DNA of 64,000 nt, taken from Geomonas silvestris. Lineage in GTDB: Bacteria > Desulfobacterota > Desulfuromonadia > Geobacterales > Geobacteraceae. This document shows positions 9,201-17,810 of the stretch, piece by piece. Below the pieces are notes generated by a model. It saw only the letters and a list, made by a program, of their open reading frames with translations. It made no database searches and was not told the origin of the DNA. Positions within the stretch are counted from its first letter, which is position 1. Every line of letters begins with the position of its first letter. The position numbers were made by a program, and so were the translations under genes. The stretch is taken from NCBI RefSeq assembly GCF_014193515.1, contig NZ_BLXX01000003.1:343538-407537 (forward strand), read 5' to 3'.

Positions 9201-9612
9201 TTCTGTTCGTGCTATTTCGGCTTCTGAGAACCGGAAAGAGGGGGGAGGCTCCTGTCCCACCCCGGCTTTCGGTTCGTAATTTTTGGTTTTCGGCTACCTC
9301 AAATTACAACTCTACCCGGGGCGACGGCCTAAAATAAAAGCCGTACCAAAAGTAAAAGTTGCTAAAGGTAAAGTAGCCAGTGTTGATCATGGCGCTAGTA
9401 TCTGCCAGTTTGTCCTGTCGATGTCAAGGAAAAAGTGTTTACGGGATGCGGGGTGCGCAGGAGGGGCTGGCTGAGCTCAGGGAAAGCTCCCTCACAGGCG
9501 GGGTTGTTCCTTATCGGCTGTCGGGCAAACGATGGCGCTGAGACAGTGAGAAAAGGCGGGATTCTCTCTAAGCCAACCGGGAAAAAACTCTAGCTCCAGT
9601 ACACCAAGTTGT
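9201..9612. other. Intergenic region between aroF and the DedA-like gene
   Basis: No ORF, tRNA or recognised riboswitch. It holds an AT-rich stretch (about 9325-9370) that may carry the aroF promoter on the minus strand, and a GC-rich half without a T-run terminator. Confidence 0.5.
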
Positions 9613-9641
9613 TTGACAATCCAAATGGTTTCCGCTAATTT
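9613..9641 (+). promoter_or_regulatory. Consensus sigma-70 promoter placing transcription at the start codon
   Basis: TTGACA (9613-9618), 17-base spacer, TAATTT (9636-9641). A start about seven bases downstream falls at 9648-9649, which is the ATG of the DedA-like gene. That gene has no ribosome site, so this promoter would give a leaderless mRNA. Confidence 0.65.
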
Positions 9642-9648
9642 GGCTGCA

Positions 9649-10101
9649 ATGCACGACTGGCTTACCAGCTACGGTTACGGCTCGCTGTTTCTTTTGAGTT
9701 TTCTCGCTTCGACGCTGATCCCCCTGGGCTCGGAATGGCTCCTGGTCGCCATGCTCCTCGCCAAGTACGATCCGGCGCAGGTGGTGGCCGTTGCCACGCT
9801 GGGCAATTACCTTGGGGCCTTGACCAGCTACGCCATCGGCCTGTATGGTGGCGAGTTCCTCAGGGTGAAGGTGCTGCGCATGGACGAGCGCGCCACCCAG
9901 CGGGCCGAGAGGATCTACGGGAAGTTCGGGTCCTATTCGCTGCTTCTTTCCTGGCTGCCGGTGGTCGGAGATCCGCTCTGCCTGGTAGGAGGGGTGCTTC
10001 GGATAGGCTTTTTGCGCTTTTCGGTCCTGGTCTTTGCGGGTAAGCTGGTCCGCTACGCCGCCGTCGCCTGGCTCACCATGCAGGGCGCTTCGCTAACTTG
10101 A
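9649..10101 (+). CDS. YqaA/DedA-like inner membrane protein
   Basis: 150-residue integral membrane protein of the SNARE-associated/VTT (YqaA) type. Relatives of the wider DedA superfamily act in lipid scrambling and membrane homeostasis; the role of YqaA itself is unclear. Visible segments include a first helix (LFLLSFLASTLIPLGSEWLL), the GNYLGALTSYAIG re-entrant-type segment, and a C-terminal pair around LLSWLPVVGDPLCLVGG. Earlier in-frame starts at 9613 (TTG) and 9625 (ATG) lie inside the promoter; family length and the promoter position both favour 9649. Confidence 0.8.
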   Translation: MHDWLTSYGYGSLFLLSFLASTLIPLGSEWLLVAMLLAKYDPAQVVAVATLGNYLGALTSYAIGLYGGEFLRVKVLRMDERATQRAERIYGKFGSYSLLLSWLPVVGDPLCLVGGVLRIGFLRFSVLVFAGKLVRYAAVAWLTMQGASLT

Positions 10102-10173
10102 TCCTCCGGACCGGCCGTACCCCGCAGGCGCCTGGCGCACGCCTGTGACGGCCTTCCGGGTTCTAGGAGTTCT

Positions 10174-11463
10174 ATGCTTTCTTGCAGTACCAAGACCTTG
10201 GCCAACGGGTTGCGACTGGTGGCCGTCGACATGCCGCACCTGCACAGCGCCGAACTGGCGGTCTACCTGAAGGCCGGCGGCCGCAACGACCCGCCCGAAA
10301 AGGCGGGGATCTCCCACTTCCTGGAGCACATGCTGTTTCGCGGCTCCCGCGAGTTCGCCTCCAACCTGGAGCTGGAGATCGCCTTCGAGGCCATCGGCGG
10401 CAGCGTGAACGCGGCGACCGACGAGGAGACCACCTGCTACTTCTCGCGCGTCCACCCCGACCAGATCCCGGAAGGGGTGCGCCTGTTCTCCTCGATGCTG
10501 CTCTCCCCGAGCCTGGAAGGGATCGAGATCGAGAAGCGGATCATCACCGAGGAGGCGCTCGAGGACATCAACGAGCGCGGCGAGGAGACCAACACCAGCA
10601 ACCTGGCAAGCCGCCTGCTCTGGCCCGGCCACCCGCTCGGCATGCCGACCATAGGCTACCTCGATACCATCAAGGGATTCACCGAGACGGACCTGCGCGC
10701 CTACCTGGCGGAGAACTACGTCCCCGGCAACGCGCTCATCGTGGCGGCGGGGAAACTGGACAGCGAGCATTTCTTCAGCGCCTGCGCAGAGCACTTCGCC
10801 GGCTGGAGCGGAGCCCCTGCGAAGGAGCCCGTGCCGGTAGCCGAGGTGCAGGACGCGCCGCGTTCCCTGTTCGTCAAGGACTCGGACAGCCAGGTGAACC
10901 TGCAGATCGCCTTTCGCGGCTTTGCCCGGCGCGACCCGCGCATCATGGGGCTCAGGCTCATCCGGCGCATCCTGTGCGGGGGCGGCAGCTCGCGCCTGCA
11001 CCTCGCCTTGCGCGAGAAGCTCGGCATCGTCTACTCCGTGGACGCCTCGCTGTCGGCCTACGAGGAGACCGGTGCCTTCGCCATCGAACTGGCCACCGCG
11101 CCTGAGAACCTCCTCCTGGCGGTATCCGAGGTGCTCAGGGAGGTGAAGAGCCTGGCCTTTGAGGATGTCGGCGACGCGGAACTCGAGCGCATCAAGGCCG
11201 GCTATTTCTACGACCTTGAGTACAGCGCCGACTCGACCTACGAGATGCAGGTGCGCTACGGCTGGGGGGAACTCATGAGCCTGGTGCGCTCCATCGAGGA
11301 GGACCGGATCGAGGCGGGCCGCATCAGCGCCGCGGAGATCAGGGAGAGTTCGCGGGCCCTCTTCGACCCGCAGAACCTGAACCTGGTCGCGGTGGGCCCT
11401 TGGAAGGCGCCGTCGCGCCGCGCGGTGGAAAAGCTGGTCAAGGAGTATCACAGAGGTTGGTAA
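10174..11463 (+). CDS. M16 family zinc peptidase
   Basis: Pitrilysin/processing-peptidase-like metalloprotease of 429 residues, the usual size for a one-chain M16B subunit. The inverted zinc motif HFLEHMLF is at about residues 49-56, and the downstream glutamate region (EEALEDINERGEE) is present, so it is probably active. There is no signal peptide, suggesting a cytosolic enzyme. It is 73 bases upstream of cbiX on the same strand and may be co-transcribed with the cobalamin genes, although no functional link is known. Confidence 0.9.
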   Translation: MLSCSTKTLANGLRLVAVDMPHLHSAELAVYLKAGGRNDPPEKAGISHFLEHMLFRGSREFASNLELEIAFEAIGGSVNAATDEETTCYFSRVHPDQIPEGVRLFSSMLLSPSLEGIEIEKRIITEEALEDINERGEETNTSNLASRLLWPGHPLGMPTIGYLDTIKGFTETDLRAYLAENYVPGNALIVAAGKLDSEHFFSACAEHFAGWSGAPAKEPVPVAEVQDAPRSLFVKDSDSQVNLQIAFRGFARRDPRIMGLRLIRRILCGGGSSRLHLALREKLGIVYSVDASLSAYEETGAFAIELATAPENLLLAVSEVLREVKSLAFEDVGDAELERIKAGYFYDLEYSADSTYEMQVRYGWGELMSLVRSIEEDRIEAGRISAAEIRESSRALFDPQNLNLVAVGPWKAPSRRAVEKLVKEYHRGW

Positions 11464-11536
11464 AGTCATGACGTTTCCCGGTAACGCCCTTAAGAACACT
11501 ATGTTTTCGGACTGGAACTATCACGCAGGAGCAACG

Positions 11537-11920
11537 ATGAAGACGGCAATACTACTTATGGCGCACGGCAGCAGGATCGCCGAGGCCAACGACGCAGTGC
11601 GCGAGATCGCCCAGCGGGTGAAGCGGCTTACCCTTTTCGATATCGTCGAGGTCTCCTACCGGGAGCAGCACCTCCCCAACATCCAGCAGGGAGTGGACGC
11701 CTGCGTGGCGCAGGGTGCCCAGCGCATCCTCCTGGTCCCCTACTTCCTGTACCTGGGCGCCCACGTTCTGGAGGACCTCCCCGAGGAACTGGAGCAGGCG
11801 CGCCAGCGCTATCCGGACGTCGAGATGGTGCTCGGCAAGCACCTGGGTGTGCACAACAAGCTCGCCGAGGTGGTGGTCGAACGGATCGCCGAGAGCCTGA
11901 GCGAAGAGGGGTGGCACTGA
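11537..11920 (+). CDS. cbiX: Sirohydrochlorin cobaltochelatase, short form
   Basis: Inserts cobalt into sirohydrochlorin at the start of the anaerobic cobalamin pathway. At 127 residues it is the small (CbiXS) form, which works as a homodimer. The N-terminal LLMAHGSR motif holds the metal-site histidine H10, and a second conserved region (LLVPYFLYLGAHVLEDLP) holds the other. I start at ATG 11537 with AGGAG upstream, not at 11468. Its stop overlaps the cbiC start (TGATG). Confidence 0.93.
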   Translation: MKTAILLMAHGSRIAEANDAVREIAQRVKRLTLFDIVEVSYREQHLPNIQQGVDACVAQGAQRILLVPYFLYLGAHVLEDLPEELEQARQRYPDVEMVLGKHLGVHNKLAEVVVERIAESLSEEGWH

Positions 11921-12558
11921 TGTCGGTGCACCTGCGCCCCGAGGAGATCGAGGCGGAGTCCTTCCGCATCATCGAGGCGGAGCTTGGGGCGCATCGCTGG
12001 TCCGAGCGCGAGTGGCCCGTGGTGCGGCGCGCGATCCACACCAGCGCCGATTTCGAGTGGTCGCAGAGCATGTGCTTCTCGGAAAACGCCATCGACAGCG
12101 CCCTTGCCGCCATCAGGGAGGGCGTAGGCGTGGTGAGCGACACCACCATGATCCTCTCGGGGGTCAGCAAGCTGCGCCTCAAACCGTTCGGGATCACCGC
12201 ATCCTGCTACGTGGCGGATCCCGAGGTAGCGCGCGAGGCGAAGGAACTCAAGATCACCCGCTCGATCCTGGCCATGCGCCGGGCCGGGCGCGAGGCCGGA
12301 AACGGCATCTTCCTGATCGGCAACGCGCCCACCGCACTCTTCGAACTGATCCGGCTGGTCCGCGAGGAGAACCTGCGCCCCCGGCTCATCGTCGGGTTGC
12401 CGGTCGGCTTCGTCGGCGCCGCCGAGAGCAAGGAGGCGCTGAAGGAGCTGGCCCGGGAGATCCCCGAGCTCCCCTTCATCACCAACACCGGGCGCAAAGG
12501 CGGCTCCAACGTGGCCGCGGCGGTGATGAACGCGCTGTTGATCCAGGCTGAGCAGTAG
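11920..12558 (+). CDS. cbiC: Cobalt-precorrin-8 methylmutase
   Basis: Moves the C11 methyl group to C12, forming cobyrinate. The catalytic histidine is H40 in AIHTSADFEW. Other family motifs are the DTTMILSGVS segment, GNAPTALFEL and GLPVGFVGAAESK. 212 residues is typical. ATG 11920 overlaps the cbiX stop; the GTG nine bases upstream is in frame but less likely. Confidence 0.94.
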   Translation: MSVHLRPEEIEAESFRIIEAELGAHRWSEREWPVVRRAIHTSADFEWSQSMCFSENAIDSALAAIREGVGVVSDTTMILSGVSKLRLKPFGITASCYVADPEVAREAKELKITRSILAMRRAGREAGNGIFLIGNAPTALFELIRLVREENLRPRLIVGLPVGFVGAAESKEALKELAREIPELPFITNTGRKGGSNVAAAVMNALLIQAEQ

Positions 12559-12633
12559 CCGGGGTTGCCGCTTTGTCCTGAGGCAGGTCATGCGCCTGGC
12601 GGCAGTAGTTATCTTCGATACGTCGCACGCCGG

Positions 12634-12663
12634 GTCCCCTCTCCCCTTGCGGGAGAGGGGATG
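12634..12663. repeat. Single family A repeat hairpin
   Basis: CCCCTCTCCCCTTGCGGGAG hairpin between cbiC and cbiD, a partial copy of the G-rich family A element. Confidence 0.6.
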
Positions 12664-12755
12664 TGGTTTTCCCGGCAATCCCCGATGAAGTTTAAGAAAA
12701 AGATCTGCGACAGATCTTTTTGCTGGCTAAATTCCGTATCACTGGACCCACACCT

Positions 12756-13835
12756 ATGAACGGTAAAAAGCTCAGATACGGCTACACCACGGGTTCCTGC
12801 GCTGCCGCGGCAGTGAAGGGGGCCGCGCAGATGCTGCGCGACCAGGCGCTGGTCAGCGAGGTGGAGCTGACGCTCCCCTGCGGCGAAACTGCGCACTTCA
12901 AGCTGCAGGGCGCCAGGCTCGAGGAGAACACCGCAACCTGTTACGTCGTGAAGGACGCCGGGGACGACCCCGACATCACCAACGGCGCCGAGATCCATGC
13001 GACCGCCAAGGTGGACTACTTCACCAGGCGGCGGCTGGTCATCAAGGGGGGCGTGGGGATCGGCAAGGTCACCAAGCCGGGGCTCGCGGTCCCGGTCGGG
13101 GAGTGGGCCATCAACCCCGTGCCGCGCCGGATGATCATGGAGGTGGTGAAGGAGGTCTTCGCGGTGCGCTGCGTCCCTTGGACCCTCACCTTCACCATCA
13201 GCATCCCCAACGGCGAGGAGCTCGCCAAGAAGACCCTCAACGAGCGGCTGGGAATCGTGGGGGGGCTCTCCATCCTGGGGACCACCGGGGTCGTGAAACC
13301 GATCTCGACCAAGGCCTGGACCGACACCGTCGACGCCTCCATCGACGTGGCGCTCGCCTGCGGCAACCGGACCGTGGTGCTCTCTACCGGGCGCAGCTCG
13401 GAGATGGCGGTCCAGCGGGAGTGGGCGGCCAGAAGCGAGGTGCACGAGGAGGCCTTCGTGATGATGGGGGACCACTTCGGCTACGCCATCAAGAGCTGCG
13501 CGGCCAAGGGGGTGCAGCAGGTGGTGGTCGCCGGGCAGTTCGCCAAGCTGGTGAAGATCGCCTGCGGGCACCTGCAGACCCACGTCTCCTCCTCCGAGCT
13601 CGATCTCGCCACCGTGGCGGAGTGGCTCAAGGAAGAACCGACCCTCGCGCAGCTTGAGCCGCTGGCGCGCGAGGCGAACACCGCCCGCCACCTCCTGGAG
13701 GCGTCGGGTTACCACAAGGGGCTCATCGAGCTGGTCTGCCGGAAGGTGCGCGAGGCCTGCGCCGCAACGGTGCCGGGCCTGGCAGTCCGGGTCTTCTTGG
13801 CCGGATATCAGGGCGAGACCCTCTACCGCGATTGA
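12756..13835 (+). CDS. cbiD: Cobalt-precorrin-5B C1-methyltransferase
   Basis: SAM-dependent methylation of C1 in the anaerobic cobalamin route; CbiD is a marker of the oxygen-independent pathway. The N-terminal KLRYGYTTGSCAAAA motif and the later GCGxRxVVLSTGRSSE-like region (residues about 200-225) are characteristic. 359 residues matches the family. I prefer ATG 12756 to the TTG at 12720, since homologues begin just before the TTGSC motif; the ribosome site is weak. Confidence 0.94.
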   Translation: MNGKKLRYGYTTGSCAAAAVKGAAQMLRDQALVSEVELTLPCGETAHFKLQGARLEENTATCYVVKDAGDDPDITNGAEIHATAKVDYFTRRRLVIKGGVGIGKVTKPGLAVPVGEWAINPVPRRMIMEVVKEVFAVRCVPWTLTFTISIPNGEELAKKTLNERLGIVGGLSILGTTGVVKPISTKAWTDTVDASIDVALACGNRTVVLSTGRSSEMAVQREWAARSEVHEEAFVMMGDHFGYAIKSCAAKGVQQVVVAGQFAKLVKIACGHLQTHVSSSELDLATVAEWLKEEPTLAQLEPLAREANTARHLLEASGYHKGLIELVCRKVREACAATVPGLAVRVFLAGYQGETLYRD

Positions 13836-13912
13836 TTACATTGACGAGGCCCGGGCAGCCCGGTTTCCTCACTTTAACGACTGGCGTTTGACGCAGGGCA
13901 AGGGGAGCGGCC

Positions 13913-15130
13913 ATGCAACAGCAGAAAATCTACCTGGTAGGCGCAGGCATCGAAGGATGGGAAGGTTTCGGGAAGCAGGCGCTCGAGGTGATCGACCAGG
14001 CCGAGGTGCTCATCGGCCACAAGCGTCTTCTGGACATCTTCCCCACCTTCAAGGGTGAGAAACGGCTCCTGGAAGACCTCTCCATCATGCTGGAGTACCT
14101 GAAGACCACCAACAAGAAGACCGTGGTGCTCGGCTCCGGCGATCCGAACTTCTTCGGTGTCGGCAGGTTCCTTTTGCGCAACCTCCCCAAGGACCGCGTC
14201 GAGATCTACCCCAACGTAACGAGCGTGCAGTACGCCTTTGCCCGGATCAAGGAGCCCTGGGACGACGCCACCTTCGTCTCGGTGCACGGCCGCGGCCTGA
14301 AACCCGCCCTGGACCGGATCATCGCCTCCGAGAAGACCGCGGTCCTCACCGACGCCAACAACAGCCCGGCGGTCATCGCGCGCGAACTGATCAGCCGCGG
14401 CGCCGAGGGGTACGAGGCCTGGCTCTGCGAGGACCTGGGGCTCCCCACCGAGAAGTTCACCAAGACCGACGTGCGCGGGCTGGTCGAGATCAGCTCTTCA
14501 CCCTTGAACATCCTCATCCTGATCAAGACCTGGGAGCCGAACCTGGAGAACTACCCGGTGATCGGCATCCGGGACGACGAGTTCGCCACCGCGAAGAAGC
14601 TGATCACCAAGGAAGAGGTGCGCGCCATCACGCTGGGGAAACTGCAGCTGCAGGACGACCTGGTGATGTGGGACATCGGCGCGGGCTCCGGGTCGGTCTC
14701 CATCGAGGCGAGCAACCTGATGCCCAACGGCCGCATCTTCGCCCTGGAGAAAAACCCCCAGTACATCGGCTTTCTCAGGGACAACCTGAGGAAGTTCGCC
14801 GCGCGCAACGTGCTGCTCATCGAAGCCTTCGCCCCCGAAGGGCTCGACGACCTCCCCGATCCGGACCGCGTCTTCATCGGCGGCTCCGGCGGGATGCTCG
14901 AGGAGATCATCGAAGCGGTGGATAGGCGCCTGAAGCCCGACGGCTTCATCGTCCTGAACGCGGTAACCCTCGACACCCTCACCAAATCGGTGGAGTTTTT
15001 GGAAGACCACGGCTACACCGTCGAGGTCACCTGCGTCAACATCTCCAAGACCCGCACCCTCACCGAATACAAGATGTTCGCGGCCCACAACCCGGTTTAC
15101 GTGATCACCGCCTGGAAAGGGGAGGAGTAG
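13913..15130 (+). CDS. cbiET: Fused CbiE-CbiT: C5,15-methyltransferase and C12-decarboxylase
   Basis: Bifunctional enzyme of the CobL type. Residues about 1-200 are the tetrapyrrole methylase domain CbiE (YLVGAGIEGWEG, then LGSGDPNFFG). Residues about 210-405 are the Rossmann methyltransferase/decarboxylase CbiT with SAM motif WDIGAGSGSVSIEA. It methylates C5 and C15 and removes the acetate carboxyl at C12. A strong ribosome site (AGGGGAGCGG) precedes the start. Its TAG shares one base with the GTG start of cbiL. Confidence 0.94.
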   Translation: MQQQKIYLVGAGIEGWEGFGKQALEVIDQAEVLIGHKRLLDIFPTFKGEKRLLEDLSIMLEYLKTTNKKTVVLGSGDPNFFGVGRFLLRNLPKDRVEIYPNVTSVQYAFARIKEPWDDATFVSVHGRGLKPALDRIIASEKTAVLTDANNSPAVIARELISRGAEGYEAWLCEDLGLPTEKFTKTDVRGLVEISSSPLNILILIKTWEPNLENYPVIGIRDDEFATAKKLITKEEVRAITLGKLQLQDDLVMWDIGAGSGSVSIEASNLMPNGRIFALEKNPQYIGFLRDNLRKFAARNVLLIEAFAPEGLDDLPDPDRVFIGGSGGMLEEIIEAVDRRLKPDGFIVLNAVTLDTLTKSVEFLEDHGYTVEVTCVNISKTRTLTEYKMFAAHNPVYVITAWKGEE

Positions 15131-15840
15131 TGGCGGTTGTCTATGCTGTTGGTGTGGGGCCCGGCGATCCGGAACTTCTGACCCGCAAGGCGGAGCGCAT
15201 CCTAAGAAGCGTCGACGTGATCTGTGCGCCGACCGGCGCCGCCGAGGCGGGGAGCTACGCGCTCTCCATCGTGGAGCCGTTTCTGGACCGCAGCCGCCAG
15301 GAGGTCCTGGTCCAGCTCTTTCCCATGGTGAAGGATCAAAAGGGGCTCGACCCGTTCTGGGAGGAGGCCGCCGACCAGGTGGCGGAGCGCATCGCCCAGG
15401 GCAAGGACGTCGCCTTCATCACCATCGGGGACCCCTTCCTCTATTCCACCTATCTCTACATCCACCGAATTTTCCTCGCCAAGTACCCCGAGATCAGGAT
15501 CGAGATAGTCCCCGGGATCTCCAGCATCCTGGCCGCCTCTGCGGTCTCCGGCGTTCCGCTGGGGCTTGCCGCCGAGAAGATCGCCATCCTGCCGGCAGCC
15601 TACGAGGACGCCGAGTTGAAGCGGACCCTCGAGGAGTTCGACACCGTCATCCTGATGAAGGTGAGCCGGGTCTTCGACCGGGTCTACGCCCTCTTGAAGG
15701 AACTGGGGCGCGAGCGGCAGGGGGTCTTCGTGCGCCGGGTGGGCTCCGAAGAGGAAGAGGTCCACTTCGACCTCGAGGCCCTGGTGGGGCAGAAGCTCGA
15801 CTACCTCTCCATGCTGATCGTCAAGAAGGGGGCGCTCTAA
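15130..15840 (+). CDS. cbiL: Cobalt-precorrin-2 C20-methyltransferase
   Basis: Tetrapyrrole methylase of 236 residues that adds the C20 methyl group using SAM. Motifs: YAVGVGPGDPELLTRKA at the N-terminus, TIGDPFLYSTY near residue 100 and the EIVPGISSILAAS segment. GTG start at 15130 overlaps the cbiET stop, indicating coupling. Confidence 0.93.
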   Translation: MAVVYAVGVGPGDPELLTRKAERILRSVDVICAPTGAAEAGSYALSIVEPFLDRSRQEVLVQLFPMVKDQKGLDPFWEEAADQVAERIAQGKDVAFITIGDPFLYSTYLYIHRIFLAKYPEIRIEIVPGISSILAASAVSGVPLGLAAEKIAILPAAYEDAELKRTLEEFDTVILMKVSRVFDRVYALLKELGRERQGVFVRRVGSEEEEVHFDLEALVGQKLDYLSMLIVKKGAL

Positions 15841-15914
15841 CCGCCCCCCGGCTCCCCGCACCCATCGGCTCTCCGCTTCCGGAGGGATATCCAGCTTAAG
15901 AAAAGGAACCTTAC

Positions 15915-16691
15915 GTGACTCAAGTCTTCTTTGTCGGCGCCGGTCCCGGCGATGCCGAACTGATAACCGTGAAGGGCGCCCGGCTGCTCAAAGAGGCGGA
16001 GGTGATCGTCTACGCCGGGAGCCTGGTGGACCGCGAGCTGGTGCGCAGCTATGCGCCCGACGCCGAGGTCTACGATTCCGCAGGGATGAACCTGGAGGAG
16101 ACCACCCGCGTGCTGGCCCAGGCTGCGCTGGACGGCCGGAAGGTGGTGCGCCTGCACACCGGCGACCCGAGCATCTACGGCGCGATCCAGGAGCAGATGG
16201 CGGAGTTGGACCGCCTGGGAATCGGCTACCAGGTGGTGCCGGGGGTGACGAGCGCGTTTGCCGCCGCGGCGGCCTTGAAGCAGGAGCTTACCCTGCCGGA
16301 GGTTTCACAAACCGTCGTCATCACCCGCCTGGCCGGCCGCACCCCGGTGCCGGACCGGGAGCGCCTGAGCGAGATCGCCCGCATCGGCGCTACCCTGGTC
16401 ATCTACCTCTCCGTCTCCATGATCGAGAAGGTGGTGGCGGAGCTGCTGCAGGGGGCCTACACCCCGGCGACTCCGGCGGCGGTGGTGGCAAAGGCCTCCT
16501 GGCCGGACGAGCAGGTGATCGAGGGGACGCTTCAAGATATCGCCGGCAAGGTGAAAGAGGCCGGCATCGGGAAGCAGGCGCTCATCCTGGTGGGCGACGT
16601 GCTGCGCGCCAGAAGCGAGGGGATGCGCGCGAAATCGCTTCTCTACGACAAGGGTTTCAGCCACGGCTGCCGGGAGGGGATCGTCACCTGA
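15915..16691 (+). CDS. cbiF: Cobalt-precorrin-4 C11-methyltransferase
   Basis: Tetrapyrrole methylase methylating C11. The FVGAGPGDAELITVKGARLL N-terminus, RLHTGDPSIYGAIQEQ and PGVTSAFAAAA motifs identify the CobM/CbiF branch. 258 residues is normal. GTG start with AAGGAA upstream; only seven bases separate its stop from cbiG. Confidence 0.94.
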   Translation: MTQVFFVGAGPGDAELITVKGARLLKEAEVIVYAGSLVDRELVRSYAPDAEVYDSAGMNLEETTRVLAQAALDGRKVVRLHTGDPSIYGAIQEQMAELDRLGIGYQVVPGVTSAFAAAAALKQELTLPEVSQTVVITRLAGRTPVPDRERLSEIARIGATLVIYLSVSMIEKVVAELLQGAYTPATPAAVVAKASWPDEQVIEGTLQDIAGKVKEAGIGKQALILVGDVLRARSEGMRAKSLLYDKGFSHGCREGIVT

Positions 16692-16698
16692 CGGACGG

Positions 16699-17748
16699 AT
16701 GCAGATAGCCATCATCGCCATAACCCGCAACGGGGCCCGGCTCGGTGCGCAGCTGCAGGGCGGTCTCCCCAAGAGCAGGCTCTTCGTCATCGAGAAGCAC
16801 GCCCAGGGCGAGGCGCATCCCTTCAGCGGCGGGCTGCAGCCGCTGCTGGACCGGCTCTGGCCCGACTACGGCGGGTTCGTCTTCATCATGGCGACCGGCA
16901 TCGTGGTGCGCACCATCGCGCCGCTTTTAACTTCGAAAGACCGGGACCCGGCGGTAGTGGTGCTGGACGACGCGGGACAGTTCGCGGTCTCGCTCCTCTC
17001 CGGGCACATCGGCGGCGCCAACGCCCTCGCCAAGAACTGCGCGGAGCTGACCGGCGCCATTCCGGTGATCACCACGGCCACCGATGTGAACCAGCTCCCT
17101 TCCTTCGACATGCTGGCGCAGGAGCACGGCTGGCTGATCGAAGACCTCTCCCGCGTCAAGCTGCTGAACGCCCTGCTTCTGGAGGGGGAGGAAATCGCGG
17201 TGCTGGACCACGGTTCCGCGGTCAAGCGCTACTGCGCCGGAAAGGGGAAGCTCACCTACTTCGAGGAGTTGAGCGAGGTGCTGGCAAGCGGGGCGCAGGG
17301 GCAGGTGATCGTCACCAACCGGATCATCCCGCCGCAGCTCGATTTCGAGCGCATGCTGGTGCTGCGGCCGGTGAACCTCTGCCTGGGGATCGGCTGCAAC
17401 CGCGGGGCCTCGGCAGAGGAGATCGAGTCGGTGGTCCGGGAAAATCTGGAGCGCCTGGAACTCTCCTTCCGCAGCGTGAGGTGCCTCACCAGCGCCCAGG
17501 CCAAGGGAGACGAAGCGGGACTGCTGCAGTTCGCGGAGAGCTCGGGGTTGCCGCTGTTACTCTACGACAACGAGCAGTTAAACGGCGTCGACACACCGAG
17601 TCCCGCCTCGGAGCACGCCCTGGCCGCAATTGGCGCCCGCGGTGTCGCCGAACCGGCGGCGCTCCTTGCGTCGGGCGGCGGCAGGCTCCTGCTGCACAAG
17701 GTGAAAAGCGGCAATGTAACCTTGGCCATCGCGCAAAGCGTAGGCTGA
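16699..17748 (+). CDS. cbiG: Cobalt-precorrin-5A hydrolase
   Basis: Opens the delta-lactone and releases acetaldehyde, the oxygen-independent ring-contraction step. The central domain contains IMATGIVVRTIAPLL and LLSGHIGGANALA, and the C-terminal domain begins near LCLGIGCNRGAS. 349 residues fits. With cbiD and cbiX it shows the pathway is the anaerobic, early-cobalt one. Confidence 0.93.
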   Translation: MQIAIIAITRNGARLGAQLQGGLPKSRLFVIEKHAQGEAHPFSGGLQPLLDRLWPDYGGFVFIMATGIVVRTIAPLLTSKDRDPAVVVLDDAGQFAVSLLSGHIGGANALAKNCAELTGAIPVITTATDVNQLPSFDMLAQEHGWLIEDLSRVKLLNALLLEGEEIAVLDHGSAVKRYCAGKGKLTYFEELSEVLASGAQGQVIVTNRIIPPQLDFERMLVLRPVNLCLGIGCNRGASAEEIESVVRENLERLELSFRSVRCLTSAQAKGDEAGLLQFAESSGLPLLLYDNEQLNGVDTPSPASEHALAAIGARGVAEPAALLASGGGRLLLHKVKSGNVTLAIAQSVG

Positions 17749-17810
17749 GCGGGAACTGACGCGACACTCTCCCGGCTTTGGTCGGGTAAGGAATGAACGA
17801 GGTCTTTTTG

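Noticed and set aside
9480..9590. Possible GEMM (c-di-GMP) riboswitch because of a GGGCAAAC stretch
   Set aside because: The rest of the conserved core (GACGCAAAGCC) is missing.
13654..14058. Open frame of 134 codons across the cbiD-cbiET junction
   Set aside because: It is in another frame of two well-supported genes and reads as Arg/Ala-rich noise.
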